Shown here in pieces: positions 46,295 to 56,275 of a stretch of DNA of 64,000 nucleotides. Position 1 is the first letter of the stretch. Each line of letters starts with the position of its first letter. A program made the translations under genes and the position numbers. The notes under the pieces are model-generated. The model was not told the DNA's origin, ran no database searches, and worked only from the letters and a program-made list of their open reading frames with translations. This DNA comes from Bacteroidota bacterium. GTDB lineage: Bacteria > Bacteroidota > Bacteroidia > AKYH767-A > 2013-40CM-41-45. The stretch lies in NCBI GenBank assembly GCA_016721305.1, contig JADKIH010000001.1, positions 310,001-374,000 of the forward strand, read 5' to 3'.

Positions 46295-46400
46295 AAAACG
46301 AGATTAAAATAAGGTTGAATAATCCTCAATAGGGATATGGGTGACGAATTTATAAATTAATTCAGGCTTGAATTTAGTCGATGTCAAAGTTTATTCAAAG

Positions 46401-46436
46401 GTGCCTTCGACAAGCTCAGGCACCGGTCGAAGGCAC
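46401..46436. repeat. REP-like hairpin
   Basis: GTGCCTTCGAC (46401-46411) pairs with GTCGAAGGCAC (46426-46436) around a 14-nt loop AAGCTCAGGCACCG. The CTTCGACAAGCTCAGG wording resembles dispersed REP elements. It lies in the 312-bp gap upstream of the GH3-like gene, in which nothing else was recognised. Confidence 0.6.
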
Positions 46437-46606
46437 GTACTCTCCCAAAACTGACCGATCGGCACAATTCTGATATTAAACCAAAGCAAGCTTGTACTCT
46501 ATGATGACCGGACCAGCACTTTATCAACAACCAAGCTGAATACTTCCTCCCTTCAAAACCGATTTTTATTCAAAAATCTGATTATTTTGCAGGCTCTAGA
46601 AAAGCC

Positions 46607-48127
46607 ATGCCATTACTCGGAGCACTTATTAAGCAGGGTTTGCGTTTGAGCAGTCGTGTCAGATTACGAAACGACACGCCTGTCTCTTATCAACGTCGTG
46701 AATTGAAGAAACTGCTTAAAACTGCAGCTCATACTTCGTTCGGCAAAAAGTTCGACTTCGATGGCATTCTTCACTCGAAAGATATCGCTGCTAAATTCCG
46801 CGAGTCAGTTCCGCTGTACACCTACAACACCATTTTCGAAGAATGGTGGCATCGTTGCCTGGCTGAAGAAAACGACGTCTGTTGGCCGGGACATATCAAA
46901 TACTTTGCTCTCAGTAGCGGAACTTCCGAAGCTGCGTCCAAGCACATTCCCGTTACCCGCGATATGGTGAAGGCTTTGCGTAAAGCAAGTATTCGCCAGA
47001 TCATCACGCTCGGCAAATACGATCTTCCGGCAACAACTTTTGAAAAAGGCATTCTCTGGCTTGGCGGAAGCACGGATCTGAAAAAACATGGCGGCTATTA
47101 CGAAGGCGATGTAAGCGGAATCTCTGCTCGTCGTACTCCTATCTGGTTTCAAAAATATTACAAACCGGGAAAGAAAATTTCTCAGGAAAAAGACTGGAAC
47201 ATCAAGCTCGAAGAAATTACGCGTCAGGCTCACAAGTGGGACATCGGTATCATCACCGGCGTTCCTTCATGGGTGCAGTTACTGATGGAAAAAGTCATTG
47301 TTCACTATAACTTAAAAACGATTCACGACATCTGGCCAAACTTACGCGTGTACGCTCACGGCGGTGTTTCATTTGAACCCTATCGCAAAGGCTTCGATCG
47401 TTTCTTCGCTCATAAAGTTCACTTCATCGAAATGTATCCGGCTTCGGAAGGCTTCTTCGCTTTTCAAGCAGAACCGGAAGTGCGTTTCATGAAACTGATT
47501 ACCGACAATGGCATTTACTACGAATTCGTTCCGTTCAACGATGATAATTTCGACAGCAATGGCGATTTAAAAGCTGATGCGAAAGCCATCGGTCTAGATA
47601 GTGCAGAAGACGGAAAAGATTACGCTCTAATTCTCAGCACATGCGCAGGTGCATGGCGTTATATGATTGGCGATGTGATTCGATTCACCGATGTCAAACA
47701 AGGTAATCTGATAATCACCGGTCGTACTAAACACTTCCTCAGTCTGGTCGGCGAGCACTTGTCGGTCGACAATATGAATAAAGCCATTGAATACGTTTCG
47801 CAGGAACTCGATGTCGAAATTCCTGAATACACCGTTACCGGCATTCCTTTCGAAGGAACTTTCGCACATCAATGGTACCTCGGAGTCAATCACGATATCG
47901 ACACTCAAAAAATCAAGACACTGCTCGACAATAAGCTGAAAGAGCTGAACGACGATTATGCCGTTGAAAGAATCTCTGCGCTGAAAGATGTCTTTGTTAA
48001 AACCGTTCCGACTGAAAAATTCTATGAGTTCATGACGAGTAAAGGCAGAATGGGCGGACAAAATAAATTTCCGCGTGTGATGAAGTCGGCACAAGCTGAA
48101 GAATGGAAAGCCTTTATCAGTAAATAA
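46607..48127 (+). CDS. GH3 auxin-responsive promoter family protein (acyl adenylase/amidotransferase-like)
   Basis: 506 residues, normal for bacterial GH3 homologues. Family stretches: YFALSSGTSEAASKHIPVT (nucleotide loop), EMYPASEGFFAFQ, YEFVPF, YMIGDVIRFTDV and ITGRTKHFLSLVGEHLS. Plant GH3 enzymes adenylate an acid and join it to an amino acid; the bacterial substrate is unknown. It lies 5 bp upstream of a LysE exporter, so export of an amino-acid-like product may be linked. Confidence 0.9.
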   Translation: MPLLGALIKQGLRLSSRVRLRNDTPVSYQRRELKKLLKTAAHTSFGKKFDFDGILHSKDIAAKFRESVPLYTYNTIFEEWWHRCLAEENDVCWPGHIKYFALSSGTSEAASKHIPVTRDMVKALRKASIRQIITLGKYDLPATTFEKGILWLGGSTDLKKHGGYYEGDVSGISARRTPIWFQKYYKPGKKISQEKDWNIKLEEITRQAHKWDIGIITGVPSWVQLLMEKVIVHYNLKTIHDIWPNLRVYAHGGVSFEPYRKGFDRFFAHKVHFIEMYPASEGFFAFQAEPEVRFMKLITDNGIYYEFVPFNDDNFDSNGDLKADAKAIGLDSAEDGKDYALILSTCAGAWRYMIGDVIRFTDVKQGNLIITGRTKHFLSLVGEHLSVDNMNKAIEYVSQELDVEIPEYTVTGIPFEGTFAHQWYLGVNHDIDTQKIKTLLDNKLKELNDDYAVERISALKDVFVKTVPTEKFYEFMTSKGRMGGQNKFPRVMKSAQAEEWKAFISK

Positions 48128-48132
48128 TTTCT

Positions 48133-48744
48133 ATGTTCGACCCAATACTCAGTGGTGTTACTTTTGGATTACTCCTGGCAGTCATGCTCGGGCCGGTATT
48201 CTTTACATTGCTGCAGACCAGTTTGCACGAAGGCTTCAAAGCCGGCGTTCATCTGGCCATTGGCGTTTTCATCAGCGATGCATCTCTCATTGCGCTTTGT
48301 TACATCTTCGCTTCGAGCCTCAACAAACTCGATGGTTACAAAATCACCATGGGCTGGATCGGCGGATTACTGATGATCTCATTCGGCATCTTCAATTTCT
48401 TCCGCGCCGTAAAAGTGAAAGAAGTCGACGACGATAAAAAAACCGTTCACGCCAAATTTATGCTGAAAGGATTTTTACTCAATATCATCAACCCCGCCGT
48501 CCTACTCTTCTGGCTCGGCGTCGTCAGTATGGTGACAATCAAAGAACACTATTCCAAAATGCACGAAGCCGCCTTCTTCGGCAGCATCTTACTCACTGTA
48601 TTAAGCACAGACATTTTAAAAAGCTTCGTCGCCAACCGAATCAAAAGCCTCCTACGCCCCGAAGTGATGCTCTGGATCAACCGCGGCATCGGCATCATCT
48701 TAGCCGTTTTCGGAGTGAACATGATCGCAAAAGTTTTGTTTTAA
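48133..48744 (+). CDS. LysE family translocator
   Basis: 203 residues, six helices. The LysE/RhtB pattern is visible in the N-terminal GVTFGLLLAVMLGPVFFTLL, and GFLLNIINPAVLLFWLGVVS holds the conserved N-P-K/A region. Probable amino-acid exporter at the inner membrane, with the ligand unknown. It forms an apparent two-gene operon with the GH3-like gene. Confidence 0.85.
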   Translation: MFDPILSGVTFGLLLAVMLGPVFFTLLQTSLHEGFKAGVHLAIGVFISDASLIALCYIFASSLNKLDGYKITMGWIGGLLMISFGIFNFFRAVKVKEVDDDKKTVHAKFMLKGFLLNIINPAVLLFWLGVVSMVTIKEHYSKMHEAAFFGSILLTVLSTDILKSFVANRIKSLLRPEVMLWINRGIGIILAVFGVNMIAKVLF

Positions 48745-48759
48745 TTTCCCTTCATTATA

Positions 48760-49765
48760 ATATGTCGTTCATCGTCCGGCGACACAATTATGCTACAGAG
48801 CGTACACCCCGTTCCGGACGATGAACGACATATATATAACTTTTTCCGCCCGTCATCCCCGCAGGGGACCCTGTAGGTTATCAACCACGCCCGCAAAAAC
48901 TTCCCAGCAAACCACCCATCAACAACACAAACCTATTTTGTCGTTCATCGTCCGGCGACAATTATGCTACAGAGCGTACACCCGTTCCGGACGATGAACG
49001 ACATATATATAACTTTTTTTGCCCGTCATCTCCGCAGGGGACTCTGTAGGTTATCAACCACGTCCGTAAAAACTTCCCAGCAAAACCATTCATCAACAAC
49101 ACAAACCTATTTATGTCGTTCATCGTCCGGCGACACAATTATGCTACAGAGCGTACACCCCGTTCCGGACGATGAACGACATATATATAACTTTTTTCCG
49201 CCCGTCATCCCCGCAGGGGACCCTGTAGGTTATCAACCACGCCCGCTAAAAAAACTTCCCAGCAAAACCACCCATCAACAACACAAACCTCTTTATGTCG
49301 TTCATCGTCCGGCGACACAATTATGCTACAGAGCGTACACCCCGTTCCGGACGATGAACGACATATATATAACTTTTTTCCGCCCGTCATCCCCGCAGGG
49401 ACCCCGTAGGTTATCAACCACGCCCGCAAAAACCAGCAAAACCACCACACCCCCGTTCATCTCCGGCGAAAGCAAGACCCAAGCCGGAGATGAACGCAAA
49501 AAATAACTTTTAAACTCGTCATCCCCGCAGGGGACCCCGTAGGTTATTAACCACGCCCGCAAAAAAAACTCCTCACACCAAAAATCGTCATCCCCGCAGG
49601 GGACCCCGTAGGTTATTAACCACGCCCGCAAAAAAAATCATCACACCAAAAATCGTCATCCCCGCAGGGGACCCCGTAGGTTATCAACCACGCCCGCAAA
49701 AAAACTCATCACACCACAAATCGTCATCCCCGCAGGGTACCCCGTAGGTTATCAACCACGCCCGC
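48760..49765. repeat. One-kilobase noncoding array of large hairpins (unit A) and 44-bp repeats (unit B)
   Basis: Unit A is an inverted repeat of 17-20 bp (TGTCGTTCATCGTCCGG with its complement) around a 31-34-nt loop. Copies are at 48760-48833, 48939-49003, 49114-49181 and 49296-49363. A diverged fifth copy at 49454-49496 keeps a 14-bp stem, with the change on one arm compensated on the other. Unit B (CGTCATCCCCGCAGGGGACC then GTAGGTTATCAACCACGCCCGC) occurs eight times, starting at 48851, 49024, 49203, 49385, 49517, 49586, 49654 and 49722. A and B alternate with a period of 175-182 bp, then B continues alone with a 68-69-bp period. No gene is supported inside. Confidence 0.88.
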
Positions 49766-49828
49766 CAAAAACAGCCCCCCACCCCCAGAATTTTATTCCA
49801 TTTCTTTCGTTACATTTACACTACACAC

Positions 49829-50696
49829 ATGAAACAAATCTCCCTCTTCCTATTTTTGGGGCTGATCCTCTTTTCCTGTACAAAGGAGGAACTAGTCACC
49901 GTTTCCGGAAATATTGCTCCAAACGACACAACGGTTGAACTGGCGAAAATCGAAAACTATATTACGCGAACGTACATTCTTTCGATTGGCCGGGAACCGG
50001 ATAGCAGTGAATTCGCCTGGGCAAAAGCTAATCTTGTCGATAATCAACTAAGCCCGGCTTCGCGACAAACTTTTTTGTCTGCTGTTTTTTCGAATCCCGA
50101 TTATCTTCCTCATGAATACGATCTCAACAAAACCAATTTGCTGAATGCGGTCGATACATCTGAGTTTACAGGTTGGATTTTCATTTTCGACAATGCACTT
50201 CCAGGACACAACCAATCAGGCTTTCTGGCAAATCATACAATTCGAAAAAGACCGAATGGTTTTATTACGCGACGCCTACTCAGAATTTGTCGGAGGAACC
50301 ATTTCTACTGCTGAATTACAAAGAAGAATGTGCAATAACTATCTGTACGATCAGATCAATATGGGCTCTGCAAACTTTGTCAACTACTCATTTCAAAATT
50401 TGATTAACCGAAATGCAACAATTTCCGAATTGGCAAACGGCATCACCATGGTCGAAGGAAATAACTCCATCCTATTTCTTCAAACCGGCTCCAGTAAAGT
50501 TGACTTCCTGAATATTCTCACCAACTCATCGAGCTACTACGAAGCTCAGGTGGTTTTCGCCTATCAACGTTATTTGCAACGAACACCGAATACATTGGAA
50601 ATGGCCGACGGAACGCAAACCTTCCAAAGCACGGGGGATTTCATTCAGGTACTAAAAAGCATTTTGTCTACTAACGAATTTATCGGCATCCGATGA
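49829..50696 (+). CDS. Lipoprotein of the DUF1501-like operon (frameshifted)
   Basis: Lipoprotein signal MKQISLFLFLGLILFSC. The first frame reads to about 50210 and the second continues from there (NQAFWQIIQFEKDRMVLLRDAYSEF), giving about 288 residues. The change corresponds to one extra base or two missing bases near CTTCCAGGACAC. Two segments, YILSIGREPDSSEFAWAK and VFAYQRYLQRTPNTLEMADG, follow a Y-x6-R-x-P-x4-E pattern that recalls DUF4214-like repeats; this is only a resemblance. Its stop overlaps the next gene's start by 4 bp. Confidence 0.6.
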
Positions 50697-51175
50697 AAAA
50701 AATACTGCCACTCCTTCTTTGTATCGCATTCTTCGCGTCCTGTACGACGGACAAGAAGTATGAGTACGAAGTTAATCCTGTTAATGTATCGCAAAACGAT
50801 GGCGATAAAACCACGGCTAAAACAACGACGGAATTTATCTCCATCGCCTACTCCGACTTATACGGCACTTCTATTTCTCAAACCAAATTAGTGAATCTCA
50901 GTGTAGCCTACGCATCTTTCGGTGATCTCAAAGTGATCGAAGAACGTATCGTCCGAAATTTCCTGAACGACCCCGTCGTTATCATACCGGCTCAGCCCTC
51001 AGTCAACGGCGACACATCGGCCTTCGTCAAAAACTGCTACCGTAAATTCTTCAACCGTGACCCGAACGAATTCGAAACATACCACTGGAAAGAACTCATC
51101 AGAACAAATTCATCCGTAACTCCGGCTACGATTTATTTTGCGATGATGACTTCGGATGAGTATCGTTTCTACTAG
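50693..51175 (+). CDS. Second lipoprotein of the DUF1501-like operon
   Basis: 160 residues. Signal MKKILPLLLCIAFFASC with the lipobox Cys. KNCYRKFFNRDPNEFETYHWKELI shares the Y-x-R-x-P-x-E pattern with the preceding lipoprotein, so the two appear related. No recognised family. Coupled to the upstream gene by a 4-bp overlap. Confidence 0.7.
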   Translation: MKKILPLLLCIAFFASCTTDKKYEYEVNPVNVSQNDGDKTTAKTTTEFISIAYSDLYGTSISQTKLVNLSVAYASFGDLKVIEERIVRNFLNDPVVIIPAQPSVNGDTSAFVKNCYRKFFNRDPNEFETYHWKELIRTNSSVTPATIYFAMMTSDEYRFY

Positions 51176-51177
51176 GT

Positions 51178-51300
51178 GAATTATGAATTATGAATTATGA
51201 ATTATGAATTATGAATTATGAATTATGAATTTACGAAAGGAAACAAATACTAATTATGAATTCATAATTCTAAATTCAAAATTCTAAATTCAAAACCCAA
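51178..51300. repeat. GAATTAT tandem repeat and degenerate continuation
   Basis: Seven copies of the 7-mer GAATTAT run from 51178, followed by AATTCTAAATTCAAA-type repeats to 51300. A similar AATTCTAAATTC stretch occurs at 56.2 kb. It separates the second lipoprotein from the Tat protein gene. Confidence 0.8.
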
Positions 51301-51314
51301 ACCAAGCCCCGCCA

Positions 51315-52663
51315 ATGCACCGCCGCTCCTTCCTCAAAAAATCCGCTCTCGCTACTGCAGGTCTTTTTGCAGCTCCTTACCTTCTGCCTTCGGGGCGATT
51401 GTTTGCTGCTTCGGGATTGCGTAAAGTGAATCATGTTGTATTCTGCCTTTATGCGGGTGGTGTGCGGAATCTGGAATCGGTTCATATGAACGACGGAAAT
51501 CTGATGCCGGCGATGTTCAGTGGCGGCGGCTCTATTTCTCCTGACATTATCGGCGGAATGGAAGCTTTGCCTTCTTCGCCACTTGGCTTACCTCTGCAAT
51601 CGTACGGAACGCTCTTCAAAGAATTCCGTTATCGGTTCGGACCGACCGGACATTACAACGGACACACGGTTGCTGTTACGGGAAATTATGTCGACGTCGA
51701 TTTGAATCTTCGCGAACACCCTCGCAATCCTACGATCTTCGAATATTATCGAAAGCATAACAGCCCTCAGCAAACAGCAATGAATTGCTGGTGGGTGGCA
51801 AATACGCTCGGACCGTATCCGGCATTGAATTACTCTACGAATAACGATTATGGTGCTGCATATGGCGCTAACTTCATTGCGCCAACTGCGCTTATCAGTC
51901 CGCAAGGATTTGATGTGCTGGGGAATCCCCGCACGTTCTCGAGTAACGAAGAGGCAGCGATCACTAACATGCGTGATTTTACAAACGGCATTTTCAATCA
52001 CACATACTCCGATGGCTCAGCAGGCGTGACAAACAATCATGCCGATGCAGTTCTCTTACAGCAATTCATTACCGACTTGTACACGAAAGCGCAGTCATCG
52101 GCTTTTCTCAATTCATGGGGTGTTGGACAAAACATCATGAATAACGACATGTACAATATTCTTTTCGCCAACGAAATCATCAAAACGTTTAAGCCTGAAT
52201 TACTCGTTGTGAATATGCAGGATGTTGATGTGTGTCATTTCCAGTACACCGAATACGCAACAATCTTCGCAAAGCCGATTACGCCGTGGCTCAGCTTTGG
52301 AACACGATTCAATCTACTCCGGGAATGGCGAACGACACGGTTCTCATTATTGCCCCGGAGCACGGACGAAACTTCTATCCGAATACATCTATTGATGCGT
52401 TCGGCCGTTTTGCTACCGATCACACAGCTCCGACCGATCCTGATTTCTCCGGCGATCCGAATATGCAAATGGCTCGTGAAATCTTCTGCCTCGTTGTCGG
52501 ACCGCCAAATGTTGTGGTGCAAAATCAGGTGATCAATACTGTTATGGGAGAAAGTACGGACATCGTTCCGGCTATCGCCAATCTGCTCGGCTTCGACGAT
52601 GCCATTCCGGGCGGACTGATTTCTAACTGGTCTAATTGCGACCTTCAAGCTGCATTCGTATGA
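51315..52663 (+). CDS. Tat-exported DUF1501-like protein (alkaline-phosphatase fold), frameshifted
   Basis: A twin-arginine signal, MHRRSFLKKSALATAGLFA, starts the protein. NHVVFCLYAGGVRNLESVHM, then GPTGHYNGHTVAVTGN, fit the DUF1501 pattern. The frame shifts by one base near 52262: the joined sequence reads HFQYTEYAT-NLRKADYAVAQLWN and continues with the metal-site-like segments VLIIAPEHGRN and ATDHTAP. Total about 449 residues. DUF1501 proteins are relatives of sulfatases and phosphatases found on bacterial surfaces, and the substrate is unknown. The stop overlaps the next gene's ATG by 4 bp. Confidence 0.72.
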
Positions 52664-53578
52664 TCCGAAAATATTCTTCCCTCCTCCTACTGACTGCCGG
52701 CATTTGCCTCATAGCGCTTTCCTGCTCGAAAGACGATGAGCCCACAAATCCTTACGACAGCGTCGACTATTCCAATCATACTCCTACGCCTGCCGATCCC
52801 GATCCGAATTCTATCGTCGGGTTGCACAAAAACATTTTCCTTCCGCGATGCGCGAATCCGGGTTGTCACGACGGAACATTCGAGCCTGATTTCAGAACGG
52901 TGGAATCATCGTATGCGACGCTTGTGTATCAGCCGGTAAATAAATTTACGCTCGACTCGGCGAAGATTTACACGACCAGAGTGATTCCGCATAATCTGGT
53001 CGACTCGTGGTTGATAGAACGACTCACGACGAGCACGACTGAATACATGCCATCGAATTCTGTTCGATTAACTTCAGATCAGATTGATCACGTAAAAATT
53101 GGATAAACGCCGGCTGTCCGGATGCTAATGGAAATCTTGCCGTAAACCAAACCTGATGCCAAACATTGGCAATATCGCCGCACTCGATTCTGTCTTTCAA
53201 CAAGCCGACACAAATCGCGGTTCTTATTGGGCAAATCCGTTTATCATTCCTGAAGGAACAACGTTACTGATGGTTTTCACGGCAACAGATTCTTCCGATG
53301 GCGCCGATGCAACCGATCCTGCCGATTTTACCGTGAAAGAATTTAGATTTTCTACTGACAAAAATGATTTCACGAATGCTGTTGTAATTCCGGCAACATT
53401 ATACGTTCCTGCATATACAGCTTGGGTGGCCACAGTCTCTACTTCGCAATGGCCTGCAGGAAGTACGGTTTATTTCCGCGCTTATTGCAACGACGGACAC
53501 CACACAACGAATACCGAATTCCGGAAATATGAATCGATGGATTATTACAAAACTTATTTCTCCTTCTATGTTCAGTAA
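52660..53578 (+). CDS. Lipoprotein with a CxxxxCH heme-like motif (two frame breaks)
   Basis: Starts at ATG 52660 with a lipoprotein signal (MIRKYSSLLLLTAGICLIAL, then SC). FLPRCANPGCHDGTFEPDF holds Cys-x4-Cys-His, a variant seen in Bacteroidota and planctomycete cytochrome-like domains. The frame stops at 53104. One added A in AAAAA (53096 region) and one added C in CC (near 53148) restore NWINAGCPDANGNLAVNQT-LMPNIGNIAAL and a body to 53578, about 307 residues. It may bind heme c or be a degenerate form. Operon position between the Tat protein and another lipoprotein. Confidence 0.65.
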
Positions 53579-54008
53579 AAAACTCTTCATCCTGTTCCTG
53601 GCGCTTTCGGCATTCTCTTGTAAGAAGGAGAAAATTACATTCGATGCCGTGCCTTCAATTGAGTATGTTTCAATTACTCCTTCTAATGCTCATCAATACA
53701 CCGATGCAGTTGTTATTACCGTGAAGTACAAAGACGGAGACGGCGATTTAGGAGAAAATACCACCGGAGTAAAAAACTGCTTTGTGCGCGACAACCGCAT
53801 CGGCATCGTTTACGAATATCGCATCAAACAACTCGGACCCGATGGCGCAGTAATTCCTATCTCGGGAAATCTGAATATCGAAATAGGCGGACAAGGAATC
53901 ACCGATGGAAGCGCAAGTCAGTCGGCCACTTATACAGTTTATTTGAAAGACCGCGCCGGGCATCAGAGCAATTCGGCGACAACGGGGAATATTAACATTG
54001 TGCAATAA
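53568..54008 (+). CDS. Small lipoprotein with Asp/Gly-rich beta domain
   Basis: 146 residues from ATG 53568 (MFSKKLFILFLALSAFSC), overlapping the upstream gene by 11 bp. The motif VKYKDGDGDLGENTTG, shared by many Bacteroidota lipoproteins, could bind Ca2+. The rest looks like an immunoglobulin-like beta sandwich ending in YTVYLKDRAGHQS. Last gene of the operon, followed by the tRNA gene on the other strand. Function unknown. Confidence 0.7.
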   Translation: MFSKKLFILFLALSAFSCKKEKITFDAVPSIEYVSITPSNAHQYTDAVVITVKYKDGDGDLGENTTGVKNCFVRDNRIGIVYEYRIKQLGPDGAVIPISGNLNIEIGGQGITDGSASQSATYTVYLKDRAGHQSNSATTGNINIVQ

Positions 54009-54033
54009 GCACGTCTTCATTTAGAAAAAGAAG

Positions 54034-54108
54034 TGCGCCCTACTGGACTCGAACCAGTGACCCCTACCTTGTCGAGGTAGTGCTCTAAACCAACTGAGCT
54101 AAGAGCGC
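54034..54108 (-). tRNA. tRNA-Val (GAC)
   Basis: 75 nt cloverleaf on the minus strand. The acceptor arm GCGCTCT pairs with AGGGCGC (one G-U). The D arm has TAGCTCAG and GGTTTAGAGC, the anticodon stem is CTACC/GGTAG with the loop TCGACAA, and the T arm ACTGG-TTCGAGT-CCAGT is present. Anticodon GAC reads valine codons GUC/GUU. Position 33 is C instead of the almost universal U. No 3' CCA is encoded. Confidence 0.93.
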
Positions 54109-54232
54109 CTTTTTTATGAGGCCGCAAAAATAGAAATTCTTCCGATAGCAACAAGAAGTATGACAGAAGGGCTGAATGACAGGCTTTTGTAAAGCGTTTC
54201 GACAACTCTCTTATTTTTTTTAGCTTTGTCAA

Positions 54233-55127
54233 ATGCCGGTTTTGCCCGAAAACATGTTTACTTCCACCTCAGACTCACTGATTCTGATTTCCGATCCGTC
54301 GCTCGACAATAAAACTGCCGGCTTGTGCGATTTATTGGTGCTGATCGAAGACTCATCGATTCAGCTGGCATTGCTGGAGAAAAAATCGAATCAGTTTTTA
54401 GCTCTCGAAGTTTTTCGCGGAGCAAATAACAACGAGCCGACTTCTCCTCAAAAATTACTCGAACTTGCCGCAAGCAAAAGCAAGTTGCTTCGCAATTACG
54501 AATTCTCGAAAGCGAGAGTTTGTCTTACCACTACTCAATACACACTCGTTCCCGAAGCCTTACATCATCCGGGCGATGAAGCTTCTTACTTCCATCTGAA
54601 TTTCCGAAACGTTGCCAACGCCACAATTTTTCCGGCTCATGTCAGCGCATTTCACTTATACTCGATCTACGGAATCGATGCAGAATTGCAAAAATCTATT
54701 CTTCATCTTTTTCAGGAGCCGAAAATTTTCCATCATTCAGAAAGCGTTCTCGGCGATTTAAGTCTTCGCCTCCGCACCGATGCGGGCAAACAAGCCTGGC
54801 CTCAATGTGCGGGAAAATGGAATTGATATTTCTGTCAGCGACGGACGAAAATTAATTTTACTCAATTCATTCGATCGTCATAATAACGAAGACACACTCT
54901 ACTACGTCTTATTTACATTCGAACAATTAGGACTAGATCCGGAAAGTACGCCATTGCATTTATCGGGAGAAATTGAACAAGATTCTGCATTGTACAATTT
55001 GCTGTACAATTACATTCGCAATATTCAATTCACCGAACGACTGCACTTGCTGAGTTTCAGCCCTGCATTTTCACGAATTCCTTCGCATTTCTATTCATCT
55101 CTCTTTAGTCTGGCCGTGTGCGGATAA
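54233..55127 (+). CDS. DUF3822 family protein (frameshifted)
   Basis: Starts at 54233 (or ATG 54254). The fold resembles an actin/ASKHA-like protein; DUF3822 members sit directly upstream of rsmD in Bacteroidota, as here. The N-terminal frame ends after LSLRLRTDA near 54785 and continues as NKPGLNVRENGIDISVSDGRKLILLNSF. Removing one G from GGG joins them into about 297 residues. It overlaps rsmD by 10 bp. Function unknown. Confidence 0.78.
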
Positions 55128-55650
55128 TCGGAGGCAAATACAGCGGACGAATGTTTCAGGCGCCGGCTAATCTTCCCGTGCGTCCGACGACGGATTACGC
55201 AAAGTCAGCACTCTTCAATATTCTCACTAATCGCATCGATTTCACCGAATGCACTGTGCTCGATCTCTTCGCCGGCATCGGTGGCGTGAGCCTGGAATTC
55301 GCCAGCCGTGGAGCAAAATCAATCATTTCCGTCGACAGTCACGCTCCCTGCCTCAAATTCATTCGTGAAACCTCCGAAAAGCTTGGAATAAAAACTTAGA
55401 AACCATTCGCTCCGACGTCTTCAAATACCTGAAAAGCTGCGACCGAAAATTCGACCTCATCTTCGCCGATGCACCCTTCGAGATGACGGAAACCGATCAA
55501 ATCCCTGAGCTCGTTTTCTCTCAAAATCTCCTGAAAGACGACGGCATCCTCATTGTCGAACACCAATCCAAACGAATCCTCCAAAGCTCACACACCCCCA
55601 AAGTCCGAACATACGGCAATTGCGCTTTTTCGTTCTTCAAAGCAATTTAA
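55118..55650 (+). CDS. rsmD: 16S rRNA (guanine966-N2)-methyltransferase RsmD (frameshifted)
   Basis: Starts with GTG (reading MRIIGGKYSGRMFQAPANLPVRPTTD). The SAM site is TVLDLFAGIGGVSLEFASRG. The frame ends at GIKT near 55399; adding one A to the A5 run at about 55390 continues as NLETIRSDVFKYL with the catalytic motif FDLIFADAPFE, to a stop at 55648. About 178 residues. It methylates G966 of 16S rRNA. Translationally coupled to DUF3822. Confidence 0.9.
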
Positions 55651-55699
55651 AGCAAATATTCTCCTTACCTTAGTAAGTCATTACAACCAAGCAACCCCA

Positions 55700-56161
55700 A
55701 TGAGCAAAAAAATCGCCGTCTTCCCCGGATCCTTCGACCCGATCACCAAAGGACATGAAAATATTCTCACTCGCGGTCTTCCGCTCTTCGACGAAATCAT
55801 TGTCGGCATCGGACATAACACGAACAAAAATTATTTCTTTTCACAGGAACGACGCGAGCATTTCATCAAAAAAACTTTTGAAGGCGAACCGAAAATAAAA
55901 GTGATGCGCTACTCCGGATTAACGGTCGAGTTCTGTAAAGAGATCGGCGCCACTCACATCCTCCGCGGTCTCCGCACATCAGCCGATTTCGAATTCGAAC
56001 GCGCCATCGCACAAATGAATAATGCCATGGCTCCTCAAATCGAAACCATCTTCATCGTTTCTGATCCGGCATTCTCTCATATTTCTTCGACGATTGTGCG
56101 AGATATTCTGCTTTATCAAGGGGATATTGCGAAATTCGTTCCCGCCGCAGTACATGTTTAA
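55700..56161 (+). CDS. coaD: Phosphopantetheine adenylyltransferase
   Basis: 153 residues from ATG 55700. PGSFDPITKGHENIL carries the nucleotidyltransferase T/HxGH motif, followed by VGIGHNTNKNYFFSQERRE and HILRGLRTSADFEFE, and the ISSTIVR end motif. Makes dephospho-CoA from 4'-phosphopantetheine and ATP. Full length and intact, 49 bp after rsmD. Confidence 0.95.
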   Translation: MSKKIAVFPGSFDPITKGHENILTRGLPLFDEIIVGIGHNTNKNYFFSQERREHFIKKTFEGEPKIKVMRYSGLTVEFCKEIGATHILRGLRTSADFEFERAIAQMNNAMAPQIETIFIVSDPAFSHISSTIVRDILLYQGDIAKFVPAAVHV

Positions 56162-56275
56162 ATTTAGAATTATTAAAGAATTGAAAAAAATTAGAATTAT
56201 GAATTGTGAAATTGTTACGGAGTAACAGTACGCCAATTCAAAATTCTCAATTCTAAATTCTGAATTCTAATTTCT
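56160..56275. repeat. AT-rich repeat AATTCTAAATTC type
   Basis: Repeats of TTAGAATT, GAATTGTGAAATTG and TCAATTCTAAATTCTGAATTC between two convergent genes. The ends can pair as a loose inverted repeat. Same family as the stretch at 51.2 kb. Confidence 0.6.

Noticed and set aside
48964..49506. A 180-codon open frame in the hairpin array
   Set aside because: It is composed of the repeat units, has low-complexity peptide repeats and no start context; opposite-strand frames are equally open.
49517..49765. Regular 44-bp repeats with about 24-bp gaps looked like a CRISPR array
   Set aside because: The gaps are nearly identical A-rich sequences rather than unique spacers, and no cas genes are present.
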